64,000 bases of DNA from positions 4,154,001 through 4,218,000 of the forward strand of contig NZ_CP011803.1 of assembly GCF_001038625.1 (NCBI RefSeq). Reading direction: 5' to 3'. The notes below the pieces were generated by a model. That model was given only the letters and a program-made list of their open reading frames with translations. It had not been told where the DNA came from and searched no databases. Each line of letters opens with the position of its first letter. Within the stretch, counting starts at the first letter, position 1. Positions 1-11,658 of this stretch are shown here, one piece after another. The position numbers and the translations under genes were made by a program. Origin of the DNA: Clostridium carboxidivorans P7 (GTDB lineage Bacteria; Bacillota; Clostridia; Clostridiales; Clostridiaceae).

Positions 1-158
1 GCAAATTCCATGTCTGCTATCCACATTCTAACAAACTCTTCATCCTTATATGGAAATTTCATAGTATTATCAGCATGAAAGATATATTCTCTGAATCCAT
101 CAGTATTCATAGAATTTGTGCCTCGACGTTCAATTATTTCATCAAAATTATATTTCAT
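1..158 (-). CDS. PLP-dependent C-S lyase / aminotransferase, MalY/PatB type (5' part only)
   Basis: Only the first 52 codons are in the window. The translated start (MKYNFDEIIERRGTNS, later RMWIADMEF) is the typical N-terminus of the MalY/PatB family, fold-type I PLP enzymes that act as cystathionine beta-lyases or aminotransferases. The ATG at 156-158 has a GAAAGG ribosome site 10 bases upstream and overlaps the last 11 bases of the permease gene, so the two are probably translationally coupled. The PLP lysine lies outside the window. By family it would cleave a C-S bond of a cysteine-type substrate to pyruvate, ammonia and a thiol; the substrate is unknown. Family assignment rests on the N-terminal motif alone. 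Confidence 0.8.
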   Translation of the reverse strand, partial: MKYNFDEIIERRGTNSMNTDGFREYIFHADNTMKFPYKDEEFVRMWIADMEF

Positions 159-1452
159 TTTCTATCAACCTTTCTTGTTTTTTATTATAATTTTTCATTA
201 TAAAGTATATCGGTATTAGAATAATCATTGCTCCAAGTCCAAAAACTAATTTCATTTTATCAGCATTAAATATCAACCATGCACTAGCACTTACCGCAAA
301 GATAGGAATAACAGGGCCGAAAGGAACTCTAAAATTAGCCTTTAAATCCTTTCTTTTCTTTCGTAAAATAATTACCGATAAGCATGTAGGAATGTATTGA
401 CTAAAACGTGCAATTACACTTATAGCTGCTAATTGAGTAAAACTGCCATTCATAGCTAATACAAGTGAAAAAGCAACTGTCAGTATTACTGCTATATAAG
501 GAGCATTTTTCTTATTTGTTTTAGCAAGTGATTTTGGAAGCAAATTATCTTCTGCTAATGCAACTGCACATCTTGGAGTAATAAATGAAGCTGCTATATT
601 TATTCCTGCAATAGAAATTAATGTCCCCATTGTTACTAAAATTCCACCAGTTCCTCCTAAAAAAGATGCCATAGCATCAGCTACCGGTGTAGTCGAATTG
701 TGAAGTTTTACTCCTAATGTTCCAATACTAATTAATTGAACTAAAAAGTAAATAATAGATATTAAAGTCATAGATATAATAATTGCTTTAGGAATGTTCT
801 TTTCAGGATTTTTCATATCTCCTGCCGTAACACCAATATTTTCAAATCCAGTAAAAGCGTAGAACACCAAAATTACTGCTTCTGAAATATTGAAAGATGA
901 ATGTCCATATGGGAACAAAGGAGTAAAATTCCCTTTATTTAAAAAGAACAAACCAACTGCAATAAACAATACAAGTGGAACAAGTTTTCCAATAGTAGCA
1001 ATATTATTTAAGAATTTCATCAAGTTCACTCCTAATAAATTTAGCAAACCAAGTCCTAAAATGATACAGGCTACTAATGTTTTGGAAACCATTGTATTTT
1101 GAACAGCAGGTACTATTTTAGCAAGTGCGGTAACAAATCCAACTGCCATTGTAGCCCATGCAATAATACTTACAACCCATTTCATTGTACCTACTTCAAA
1201 ACCTATAAATTCCCCAAAAGCTGCTCTAGCATATAAATAAGGTCCACCTGAACGTTGAAACATACTACTAGCCTCCGCAAAACAAAGCGCCATAGACATT
1301 ACTAATAGCAACACCAATAAATATGCAAGTAAACTCCCTGGTCCTAATATTTTATAAACGTTTCCTGGAAGTAAAAAGATACCCGTTCCAATAACAGAAT
1401 TTATACCTAATAAAATAATGCTAAATAGCCCTAATTTCTTATTTTCATCCAT
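148..1452 (-). CDS. APC-family amino acid permease
   Basis: A 434-residue integral membrane protein with about 12 hydrophobic segments. It opens with the APC signature (IILLGINSVIGTGIFLLPG, residues 13-31), where the unwound helix 1 binds the amino acid alpha-carboxylate. Length is normal for the amino acid-polyamine-organocation superfamily. It lies 12 bases downstream of the M20 amidohydrolase and overlaps the PLP-lyase start, so it is the middle gene of a three-gene operon. Context suggests uptake of an amino acid, or an N-acylated or S-substituted derivative, that the neighbours then hydrolyse. The substrate cannot be read from the sequence. Confidence 0.9.
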   Translation of the reverse strand: MDENKKLGLFSIILLGINSVIGTGIFLLPGNVYKILGPGSLLAYLLVLLLVMSMALCFAEASSMFQRSGGPYLYARAAFGEFIGFEVGTMKWVVSIIAWATMAVGFVTALAKIVPAVQNTMVSKTLVACIILGLGLLNLLGVNLMKFLNNIATIGKLVPLVLFIAVGLFFLNKGNFTPLFPYGHSSFNISEAVILVFYAFTGFENIGVTAGDMKNPEKNIPKAIIISMTLISIIYFLVQLISIGTLGVKLHNSTTPVADAMASFLGGTGGILVTMGTLISIAGINIAASFITPRCAVALAEDNLLPKSLAKTNKKNAPYIAVILTVAFSLVLAMNGSFTQLAAISVIARFSQYIPTCLSVIILRKKRKDLKANFRVPFGPVIPIFAVSASAWLIFNADKMKLVFGLGAMIILIPIYFIMKNYNKKQERLIENEI

Positions 1453-1464
1453 TTGTTTTTCTCC

Positions 1465-2649
1465 TTATGTTATTTTTAGTGTGTTTAATACATATTGAGT
1501 CAAAACCTTTACACCTGTAAAAATTCCATTTTCATCAAATATAGAACTAGCATTATGCAGTCCTTGTGTACTTCTCTTATCCTCATTGGCTGTTCCTATC
1601 ATAAAATAGCATCCAGGACAATAATCTAAATAGCATGAGAAATCATCTGATCCAGGTGATGGCAATTCAAGCGACACTATATTTTCTTCACCAATAGTCA
1701 TTTCTGCTGCTTTTATAATCTGTTCAACAATTTCATAATCGTTGAATATAGGAGGCATTTTGTTATCTAAAACCTCTACTTCTGCTGTTGCATTCATACT
1801 TTCGCAGCAATATTTAGAAATTCTATGAATTGCTTTTAGGTTATGCTCACGGCATTCAGTATAAAAAGAACGTAAATTGCCAGTCATTACTACTTCATCT
1901 GGAATAATATTGGTTGCATTACCACCATGAATTGTTCCTATGGTAAAAACAGCAGGCTTGACAGCAGGATTTTCCCTTGAAATAATAGTTTGAAGCTGTG
2001 TTATTAAATACCCAGATACAACAATCGGATCTACGCATTTATAAGGATGTGCCCCATGCCCACCTTTACCTTTTACAGTAATTTTTACAATATCAAATCC
2101 AGCATTGATAGGTCCCTTTTTTATTCCTATACAACCGGCAGGAACATCCGGACTAGTATGAACACTTAAAATTAAATCAGCCTTGGGTTCTCTTGACATA
2201 CATCCACACTTTATCATTTCAAGTGCACCAGTTCCATTTTCCTCTGCTGGTTGAAACAGTAATCGTACATTTCCTGAAAGTTCTGATTTGTATTCGTTTA
2301 ACAGCTTAGCGCAATATAGCAATACTGTAATATGCAAATCATGACCACAAGCATGACTTACACCATCAACAATAGAAGAAAATGAAAGGTTGGTGTTTTC
2401 TTTAATTGGTAGTGCATCAATGTCTTCTCTTATTGCTATGGTTTTACCTGGTTTGCTTCCTCTAATAATCGCGCTAATACCTGTCCTTAATCCACAGTCT
2501 TCAATCTCTATGCCATACTCTTCAAGACGGCTGCGAATAAATGATGTAGTCTGAATTTCCTGATTACTTAGCTCTGGGTTTAAATGCAACATTTGCCTTA
2601 TTGTAATCATTTCTTCTTGGTCTTTCATTACTTGTTCATTAACATTCAT
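1465..2649 (-). CDS. M20-family amidohydrolase (N-acyl-amino-acid deacylase type)
   Basis: A 394-residue cytoplasmic metallopeptidase-like hydrolase. It shows the M20D motifs in order: SHACGHDLH (metal ligands), QPAEENGTGA (acidic base/metal ligand), a dimerisation domain with GKGGHGAHP, and SPGSDDFSCY near the C-terminus. Family members remove acyl groups from N-acyl amino acids (hippurate, N-acetylcysteine conjugates, N-acetyl-diaminopimelate). The start is preceded by AAAGGAG eight bases upstream. It is first in the operon with a permease and a PatB-type lyase and is divergent from an XRE regulator, which suggests deacylation of an imported N-acyl compound before C-S cleavage. A second M20 enzyme is at 44.6 kb. 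Confidence 0.9.
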   Translation of the reverse strand: MNVNEQVMKDQEEMITIRQMLHLNPELSNQEIQTTSFIRSRLEEYGIEIEDCGLRTGISAIIRGSKPGKTIAIREDIDALPIKENTNLSFSSIVDGVSHACGHDLHITVLLYCAKLLNEYKSELSGNVRLLFQPAEENGTGALEMIKCGCMSREPKADLILSVHTSPDVPAGCIGIKKGPINAGFDIVKITVKGKGGHGAHPYKCVDPIVVSGYLITQLQTIISRENPAVKPAVFTIGTIHGGNATNIIPDEVVMTGNLRSFYTECREHNLKAIHRISKYCCESMNATAEVEVLDNKMPPIFNDYEIVEQIIKAAEMTIGEENIVSLELPSPGSDDFSCYLDYCPGCYFMIGTANEDKRSTQGLHNASSIFDENGIFTGVKVLTQYVLNTLKIT

Positions 2650-2765
2650 TTTAAGAACTCCTTTCTTTATTATTTACATACACATAATATTAAATTTGAA
2701 AATAAAATTCAAAAGCAGTACAATTTCGTTTTAAGAAACAAAATTAAAAAATATTTTCTTTAAAA

Positions 2766-2794
2766 TTGATTAATATCATTAAAATTGTTATAAT
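2766..2794 (+). promoter_or_regulatory. Probable sigma-A promoter of the XRE regulator
   Basis: TTGATT at 2766-2771 and TATAAT at 2789-2794 are separated by exactly 17 bases. They lie about 70 bases upstream of the regulator's ATG at 2864, and the -10 box overlaps the left arm of the palindrome at 2792-2825. Confidence 0.55.
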
Positions 2795-2825
2795 TTGATA
2801 TAATATAATTATCTTATATCAAATT
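2792..2825. promoter_or_regulatory. Perfect inverted repeat, candidate operator of the divergent XRE regulator
   Basis: AATTTGATATAA, a 10-base spacer, then TTATATCAAATT: two perfect 12-base arms in the intergenic region between the M20 hydrolase and the XRE gene. Position on top of the -10 box suggests autorepression and control of the divergent operon. Binding is inferred. Confidence 0.6.
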
Positions 2826-2863
2826 AACAAAAAATATATTTTAATGAAACAAAAGAGGGAAAT

Positions 2864-3586
2864 ATGATAAACGAATTAACATGTGAAATTGGGAAAAAAA
2901 TAAGAAATTGTAGAAAGAGTAAAAATATAACAATGCAGCAACTAGCTGATATTATTCACAAGAGTAAAGCATCTGTATCTAAATATGAGAAAGGTGACAT
3001 TGTTGTAGACATAGTTACTTTATATGATATTGCTGCTGCTCTAAACATACATATAGAACAGTTATTATATAGTCAGCCAGTACCTAATATTACTTTGGAA
3101 AACAAAGTATTTTGCTCTCAGTTTTTTAGTAATGCTACACACTTTTATTCTTATTACTTTGATGGTCGAAATAACAAAATTGTTCGTTCTGCAATGGACA
3201 TCTTATCTGAAGTAGAGCCTAATATCTACAAAGTTATGTTGTATATGAATTTTAAGGAATATGAAAACTATCAAATATGCGAAAATACATATTATGGTTT
3301 TATAGAGCATCATAATGTTCTTACTAATATTTTGCTGAAAAATCAAGCAACAGCAATTGAACAAATTACTATTAGCATTTTAGCTGATTTTTTAGACTCT
3401 CCAACGAAATGGGGATTAATGTTTGGCATTTCTTCAAGACCAATTATGCCAATAGCATTAAAAATACTTTTTTCGCAAAAACCATTAAAAGAAAATAATG
3501 AACTAAAGAAGCTCTTACAAGTTTCAAAAGAAGATATCAGAAACTTGAAGATGTATAATATGTTTATTGCAACTCCTGATTGGTAA
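2864..3586 (+). CDS. XRE-family HTH transcriptional regulator
   Basis: A 240-residue protein with an N-terminal helix-turn-helix of the Cro/cI type (about residues 8-63: IGKKIRNCRKSKNITMQQLA, then SKASVSKYEKGD). It is followed by about 175 residues without a domain I recognise, which may sense a ligand. A GAGGGAA site precedes the ATG. It is transcribed divergently from the M20-permease-lyase operon and separated from it by a palindrome, the usual arrangement of a local regulator. Whether it represses or activates cannot be told. Confidence 0.85.
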   Translation: MINELTCEIGKKIRNCRKSKNITMQQLADIIHKSKASVSKYEKGDIVVDIVTLYDIAAALNIHIEQLLYSQPVPNITLENKVFCSQFFSNATHFYSYYFDGRNNKIVRSAMDILSEVEPNIYKVMLYMNFKEYENYQICENTYYGFIEHHNVLTNILLKNQATAIEQITISILADFLDSPTKWGLMFGISSRPIMPIALKILFSQKPLKENNELKKLLQVSKEDIRNLKMYNMFIATPDW

Positions 3587-4070
3587 TGATACACTGGTTT
3601 TAAAATTATCATTAGACTTATTTCTATTCGTGAAATTATATTCTCTCTATTTCTGATTTATGAAATTATATAAATAGTGTTCTGTAATACTCATTTTTTA
3701 TAATTATTTACAAAATAGTGTCATTAAATGTACAATTTATTTTAATTTCTCTATTTATTACATAATTATAAACATTTCTTTCTAAAAAATAAAAGTTAGC
3801 ACTTCTTGTTGCTACTTTACAACTTTTTTTACTAGTGAGCAAATCGCAATATAGGATAATGAAAGATTAATAAAATAATGCACTTCCTACTTTGTTTTTA
3901 TTACTATCATAGTACCTTTGACCTCTCCTCTGTGCACGTCTAAGACGCCTCTTAAAATCAATAAAAAAACACAAAAAGTGTTTTTGATTATTCCAATTAA
4001 GAATTAATATCAAAAACACTTTTTATGTTATTTAAATTGCCTATTTATAATAGTTTCCAATTCTTAGAGC
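3587..4070. other. Intergenic region between the XRE regulator and guaA
   Basis: No convincing gene. A hairpin near 3792-3816 followed by a T run could terminate the XRE transcript on the plus strand. The guaA terminator lies at 3973-4024. A minus-strand stretch around 3873-3957 reads as a short Arg-rich open frame ending in a stop; it has no start site or recognisable family and may be chance or a gene remnant. Confidence 0.5.
3973..4024 (-). terminator. Rho-independent terminator of guaBA
   Basis: Sixteen-base perfect arms (AAAAAGTGTTTTTGAT and complement) around a 20-base loop, 47 bases after the guaA stop and followed on the minus strand by a T-rich run. Confidence 0.75.
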
Positions 4071-5603
4071 TTATTCCCACTCAATAGTAGCAGGTGGTTT
4101 TGAAGTTACGTCATAAACAATTCTGTTTACTCCATGAACTTCATTAACAATTCTTCTTGAAACTATATCTAAAACTTCATAAGGTATTCTAGCCCATTCA
4201 GAAGTCATTGCATCAGATGATGTTACTGCTCTTAAAGCTATGGTATGGCAATAAGTTCTTTCATCTCCCATAACTCCTACAGATTGAATATTTGGTAGGC
4301 ATGCAAAGTACTGCCATATCTTTTCATCCAATCCTGCATTAGCTATTTCTTCTCTGAAGATAGCATCTGCTTCTCTTGTTATTTCCAATTTTTCTTCTGT
4401 TATTTCTCCAAGAACTCTTATTGCAAGTCCAGGTCCTGGGAAAGGCTGTCTCCAAACTAATTTATGAGGAATTCCAAGTTCTTCCCCAACAGCTCTTACT
4501 TCATCCTTAAATAGTTCTCTTAAAGGCTCTATTAGTTTAAATTGCATGTCTTCTGGAAGTCCACCAACATTATGATGGCTTTTTATTGTAGCAGAAGTAT
4601 TAGTTCCACTTTCAACTACATCTGGATATATAGTTCCTTGAACAAGGAAACTTATCTCTCCAAGTTTATTTGCTTCTTCTTCAAAGACTCTTATAAACTC
4701 TTCGCCTATAATCTTTCTCTTTCTTTCAGGGTCACTTACACCTGCAAGCTTTCCTAAAAATCTATCTTTAGCATTTACTCTTATTAAATTCATATCAAAT
4801 TGTTTCTTAAATATTGTTTCAACTTGATCTCCTTCATCCTTTCTAAGAAGACCATGATCTACAAATATACATGTAAGTTGTTTTCCAATAGCTCTATGTA
4901 CAAGTACTGCTGCAACTGATGAATCTACTCCACCAGATAAAGCACATATAACTTTCTTGTCTCCAACCTTCTCTTTTATAGCCTTAATTTGATCTTCTGC
5001 AAAAGAAGTCATTGACCAATCTCCCTTTAAGTTACAAACTTTAAATAGGAAATTTGAAAACATCTTTTTACCAAAAGGAGTATGTTCTACTTCTGGGTGA
5101 AATTGAACTCCATATATTTTCTTCTCAGTGTTTTCCATAGCAGCTACAGGACACTGGCTTGTAGTAGCTATTACATTAAATCCTTCTGGAGCATGAGACA
5201 CATAATCTGTATGACTCATCCAGCAGCTTTGCTCTTCATCCATTCCATCAAATAATGCAGATTTGCTATTTAATTTTACATTTGCTTTTCCATATTCTCT
5301 TACATCTGGACTTTCAACTTTTCCGCCTAAAGTATATGCTATAAGCTGTTCTCCATAACATATTCCAAGTACAGGAACTCCTAAGTTAAATATTTCTTTA
5401 TCTATTCTTGGAGCACCTTCGCCATAAACACTGTTAGGTCCACCTGTAAAAATTATACCCTTAGGATTTTTTTCTTTTATTTTATCTATTGTATATGTAT
5501 AAGGTATTATCTCACAATAAACATTATTTTCTCTTACTCTTCTAGCTATTGTTTGATTGTATTGACCACCAAAGTCAACTACAAGAACTAATTCTCTTTG
5601 CAT
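4071..5603 (-). CDS. guaA: GMP synthase (glutamine-hydrolysing)
   Basis: Converts XMP, glutamine and ATP to GMP, the last step of guanine nucleotide synthesis, in the cytosol. The 510-residue protein has the class I glutamine amidotransferase domain (catalytic C82 in GICYGEQ, then QFHPEVEHT), the ATP-pyrophosphatase P-loop [10 protein letters not shown], and the dimerisation domain ending in ATIEWE. I start at the ATG at 5603 because GGAGG sits just upstream; a TTG at 5615 in the same frame would place the start inside that ribosome site. It follows guaB by 77 bases with a hairpin between them, so both probably share the guanine-riboswitch-controlled transcript. Confidence 0.97.
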   Translation of the reverse strand: MQRELVLVVDFGGQYNQTIARRVRENNVYCEIIPYTYTIDKIKEKNPKGIIFTGGPNSVYGEGAPRIDKEIFNLGVPVLGICYGEQLIAYTLGGKVESPDVREYGKANVKLNSKSALFDGMDEEQSCWMSHTDYVSHAPEGFNVIATTSQCPVAAMENTEKKIYGVQFHPEVEHTPFGKKMFSNFLFKVCNLKGDWSMTSFAEDQIKAIKEKVGDKKVICALSGGVDSSVAAVLVHRAIGKQLTCIFVDHGLLRKDEGDQVETIFKKQFDMNLIRVNAKDRFLGKLAGVSDPERKRKIIGEEFIRVFEEEANKLGEISFLVQGTIYPDVVESGTNTSATIKSHHNVGGLPEDMQFKLIEPLRELFKDEVRAVGEELGIPHKLVWRQPFPGPGLAIRVLGEITEEKLEITREADAIFREEIANAGLDEKIWQYFACLPNIQSVGVMGDERTYCHTIALRAVTSSDAMTSEWARIPYEVLDIVSRRIVNEVHGVNRIVYDVTSKPPATIEWE

Positions 5604-5630
5604 AATTACCTCCAAATATTTTAATTAAAA

Positions 5631-5657
5631 TTAAGAATTGTAAGCTACAATTCTTAA
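5631..5657 (-). other. Intercistronic hairpin between guaB and guaA
   Basis: Perfect 12-base arms (TTAAGAATTGTA and complement) around a three-base loop, without a T run. It could be an RNA processing or stability element within the guaBA transcript. Function is inferred. Confidence 0.45.
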
Positions 5658-5680
5658 CTTTAACTCTAAACTATTAAATT

Positions 5681-7141
<1,461 letters not shown>

Positions 7142-7210
7142 TCAACTCCCTTTTATATTATAAACAATAATTAATAAACAAATCATTAAATATTTTTAGA
7201 TTTTTTGTAA

Positions 7211-7254
7211 AAAAAAACACATTAAATCACCAAAGAGTGAAATTAATATGTTTA
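7211..7254 (-). terminator. Riboswitch expression-platform terminator
   Basis: On the minus strand ACATATTAA pairs with TTAATGTGT and, after a small bulge, TCAC pairs with GTGA. A run of about ten T follows. It lies between the guanine aptamer and guaB, as expected for a transcriptional OFF switch. Confidence 0.75.
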
Positions 7255-7266
7255 TACACAATAACC

Positions 7267-7336
7267 TCACTCATAGTCGGAAATTTACGGCTTCCGGTAG
7301 ATACTCCCTGCCATATCCAGGGGATATATGAGTCGA
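7267..7336 (-). promoter_or_regulatory. Guanine riboswitch aptamer (purine class)
   Basis: The minus strand shows the conserved purine aptamer: P1 halves ACTCATA and TATGAGT, the J1/2 and L2 region with GATATGG, the P2-P3 junction GTATCTACCGG, loop CCGTAAAT and J3/1 CCGACTATG. The nucleotide that selects the ligand is C (GACTATG, not GATTATG), which means guanine/hypoxanthine rather than adenine. It lies about 130 bases upstream of guaB. Confidence 0.93.
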
Positions 7337-7406
7337 ATGAAACTTTTGTTTCATATATTAATAAAATTGCAACTTATTAATCTATATTATTTGAACTATT
7401 TACATT

Positions 7407-7435
7407 ATTTTATTCAATTTTTATACCTTTGTCAA
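7407..7435 (-). promoter_or_regulatory. Sigma-A promoter of guaB
   Basis: A consensus TTGACA (7430-7435) and TAAAAT (7407-7412) with 17 bases between them, placing the transcript start about 65 bases before the guanine aptamer. Confidence 0.75.
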
Positions 7436-7543
7436 TTATTTTATTTTAAAATCAAGATGTTTTGAGGCATATATATACGTTTTCATAATGAAATTCTACA
7501 AAATTGAAGCTTAATATTAGCATAATGTGACACAACTTTCTCA

Positions 7544-7781
7544 AGAGGACAATTGACAAAGGACAGAGGACAATGAAGGTGAGTTTTCTTCCTTATGTCA
7601 GAAAACTAATTTATTTTTAAAGCTTGTTTTGCTAACGCAAAAGAAACTTCAAATTTATATAAGTCAGCAATGTTTCACTTTAGTGAAACGAGTAGTTGAA
7701 AATTTAATTAAAGATTTTTCGTAGTGCAACGAAGAAAAATCCTCCTTCACTGTCCTCTGTCAATTGTCCTCTGTCCTCTCA
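7544..7781 (+). repeat. MITE-like repeat, copy A
   Basis: About 238 bases bounded by inverted ends built from GAGGACA / ATTGACA units: left GAGGACAATTGACAAAGGAC, right the reverse complement type. The interior is AT-rich with short hairpins (for example TTTCACTTTAGTGAAA and GATTTTTC with GAAAAATC). It encodes nothing. Copies B (50994-51229) and C (52605-52868) share ends and much of the interior in the opposite orientation. It lies upstream of the TtcA-like gene. Confidence 0.85.
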
Positions 7782-7892
7782 AAATTAAAAAGCTTCCTAT
7801 TATAATTAGTATTATGTATAATATAACTGCATTTTAATAACAACAATATACTTAATAACATGAATTAGTATGAAAAGGAGCTTTATTTACAT

Positions 7893-8630
7893 ATGATAAA
7901 TTTCGAAAGAAAATACAATAGAATGTTTTTAAAAAAAATTATACAATCTATATCTAAATTCAATATGATTGAAAGCGGCGATAGAGTAGCTGTAGGGCTC
8001 TCTGGAGGTAAAGACAGTGTATTCCTACTTTTCTGCCTTAAACTCATTCAGCAGACCCATATAAAAGACTTTAGCCTTATGGGCGTTAATATAGACATGG
8101 GGCTTGGAATGGACATGTCACCTTTAATAAACTTTTGTAATGAAAATGAAATACCTATAATTATAGAAAAGACTAATATAGCTGAAGTAATTTTTGAAGA
8201 GAGAAAAGAAAAAAGTCCTTGTTCTCTATGCTCTAAATTAAGGAAAGGAGCTTTAGTAAGAGTTGCAAAAGCTAATAATATTAATAAGATAGCTTTAGGA
8301 CACAACACAGATGATGTAATAGAAACTCTCTTTATGAATGTGCTAAAGGTTGGTAAGTTGGGTGCCTTTCATCCTAATATATATCATGAAGACAACAAGA
8401 TGAGTATAATAAGACCTATGATATATTTAAGAGAACCTTTAATAGAAAAGCTTGTTAAAGATTTAAATTTGCCTGTAATAAAAAGTCTTTGCCCTGAAGA
8501 TAAAAAAACTACAAGGGAAGAAATGAAAAATTTGTTATTTTCTCTTGAAAACATTTATGAAGATGCTGCTGATAAAATTATAAAATCTTTAGATAATGTT
8601 GATTATAAAAGTTTATGGAATAAAAAGTAA
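7893..8630 (+). CDS. TtcA/TilS-family PP-loop ATPase (probable tRNA 2-thiolation protein)
   Basis: A 245-residue cytosolic protein with the PP-loop SGGKDS (about residues 39-44), which binds ATP to adenylate a tRNA base. A central CSLC pair (in SPCSLCSKLRKGAL) and GHNTDDVIETLFMN match the TtcA subfamily, whose Cys pair holds an Fe-S cluster during sulfur transfer to cytidine 32. It is shorter than E. coli TtcA, and in Clostridia this group may modify another position, so I withhold a symbol. AAGGAG lies 13 bases before the ATG. A shared terminator separates it from convergent groEL. Confidence 0.85.
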   Translation: MINFERKYNRMFLKKIIQSISKFNMIESGDRVAVGLSGGKDSVFLLFCLKLIQQTHIKDFSLMGVNIDMGLGMDMSPLINFCNENEIPIIIEKTNIAEVIFEERKEKSPCSLCSKLRKGALVRVAKANNINKIALGHNTDDVIETLFMNVLKVGKLGAFHPNIYHEDNKMSIIRPMIYLREPLIEKLVKDLNLPVIKSLCPEDKKTTREEMKNLLFSLENIYEDAADKIIKSLDNVDYKSLWNKK

Positions 8631-8635
8631 AAGTT

Positions 8636-8664
8636 AAACCCAGCACTTTAAATGTGCTGGGTTT
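8636..8664. terminator. Bidirectional terminator between the TtcA-like gene and groEL
   Basis: AAACCCAGCAC, a 7-base loop, then GTGCTGGGTTT: 11-base perfect arms lying directly after the plus-strand stop and 34 bases after the groEL stop. Confidence 0.8.
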
Positions 8665-8697
8665 ATAAACAATCTGAGCATTATTTTTGACTTAATT

Positions 8698-10633
<1,936 letters not shown>

Positions 10634-10691
10634 TTAAACCCCTCCTTAAATTACTTTTAATTTATTTTATATAATTAATTAGCTTTTATTG

Positions 10692-10718
10692 TTAGCACTC
10701 ACTTCATTTGAGTGCTAA
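10692..10718 (-). promoter_or_regulatory. CIRCE operator (HrcA binding site)
   Basis: TTAGCACTC, nine bases, GAGTGCTAA: an exact match to the CIRCE consensus. It lies 58 bases before groES and just downstream of the promoter at 10729-10757. HrcA represses here until heat or unfolded protein titrates GroEL. Confidence 0.97.
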
Positions 10719-10728
10719 CACAATTATT

Positions 10729-10757
10729 ATAATAATGAATAATGTCTATATTTTCAA
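10729..10757 (-). promoter_or_regulatory. Sigma-A promoter of groES-groEL
   Basis: TTGAAA (10752-10757), 17 bases, TATTAT (10729-10734), immediately upstream of CIRCE so that bound HrcA would cover the start site. The remaining bases to 10998 show no gene. Confidence 0.65.
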
Positions 10758-10998
10758 ATTTCAATTTCATACTTATTAAATTATTTACTGTAAAATAATC
10801 AAATAGTCACATCATAGATAAGTATTTCGCCTTTTTTCTAAAGATTTCATCAATATACTAATTATTCAAAATAATTTTTAAATTATACACCTGCTTATTA
10901 TTGTTATTTTTTACTTATCAGGTTATAATACACAATATAAATCAATAATTTTAGTTATACTTGAAAACTAAATAAAAACCCCCAGGAGGATTTTTATT

Positions 10999-11634
10999 AT
11001 GAAGCTAAGCACATACTTTAAAATTATATTTTCTATTTCCATCTCCATATTCATATTATTGTTTTCTATAAAAACTACTTTAAACTTTAAATATCTTTAT
11101 TATTTCGATATAAATCATTTAAATATAGAAAATAGTACTTCATTATCAAAAAAGGAAATACAAATTACTTATGATTATTTAATAGATTATATAAATGGTC
11201 CAAAAAACCAAACATTTAATATACCAACCCTTAACTCTTCTAATGAAGGTAAAATTCATTTTTTAGAAGTTAAAAATCTGTTTAGAAAATTAAACTCAAC
11301 GTTCCTTATTTTTAGTATAATGAGCATTTTAGGTATTTTATATACTTATAAATATAAACTTTTTTCTATTTTCAACTGGGCATTCAACTTACTTTTATTT
11401 GTATGCTTATTTACCTGGATACCGTTTTATGTAAATTTCAACAAAAGCTTCAACTTTTTTCATGAAACAGTCTTCAAAAATAATTATTGGTTATTCGATC
11501 CTAATAAGGACCCAGTAATTAACATTTTACCTGAAAAATATTTTTTTCATTGTGCTATTTTAATAATTTTAATTACACTTATAGGAAGCTTGCTTTTAAA
11601 AATAATATATATTAAAAATAAAAATGGGAAATAG
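10999..11634 (+). CDS. TIGR01906 / DUF1461 family integral membrane protein
   Basis: A 211-residue membrane protein with a hydrophobic N-terminal segment (about residues 8-28), an extracytoplasmic-looking region of about 70 residues, then three more segments around 97-117, 125-145 and 185-205. This layout and the hydrophilic stretch FKYLYYFDINHLNIEN fit the DUF1461 family common in Firmicutes, for which I know no function. AGGAGG lies just before the ATG. It stands alone and is convergent with the VTT-domain gene, sharing a terminator. Confidence 0.75.
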   Translation: MKLSTYFKIIFSISISIFILLFSIKTTLNFKYLYYFDINHLNIENSTSLSKKEIQITYDYLIDYINGPKNQTFNIPTLNSSNEGKIHFLEVKNLFRKLNSTFLIFSIMSILGILYTYKYKLFSIFNWAFNLLLFVCLFTWIPFYVNFNKSFNFFHETVFKNNYWLFDPNKDPVINILPEKYFFHCAILIILITLIGSLLLKIIYIKNKNGK

Positions 11635-11658
11635 ATAAATATAATCTATTTCCCATTT
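11622..11658. terminator. Shared bidirectional terminator
   Basis: AAATGGGAAATAGAT and its exact complement around a 7-base loop. It overlaps the stop codons of both the DUF1461 gene and the convergent VTT-domain gene. Confidence 0.8.

Noticed and set aside
3870..3960. Minus-strand Arg-rich open stretch between the XRE gene and guaA
   Set aside because: It is short, without start codon or ribosome site, and lies after the guaA terminator; no family recognised, so not called as gene or pseudogene.
7544..7781. Possible CRISPR array or tandem repeat because GAGGACA recurs
   Set aside because: The units are clustered at two inverted ends, not regularly spaced with unique spacers.
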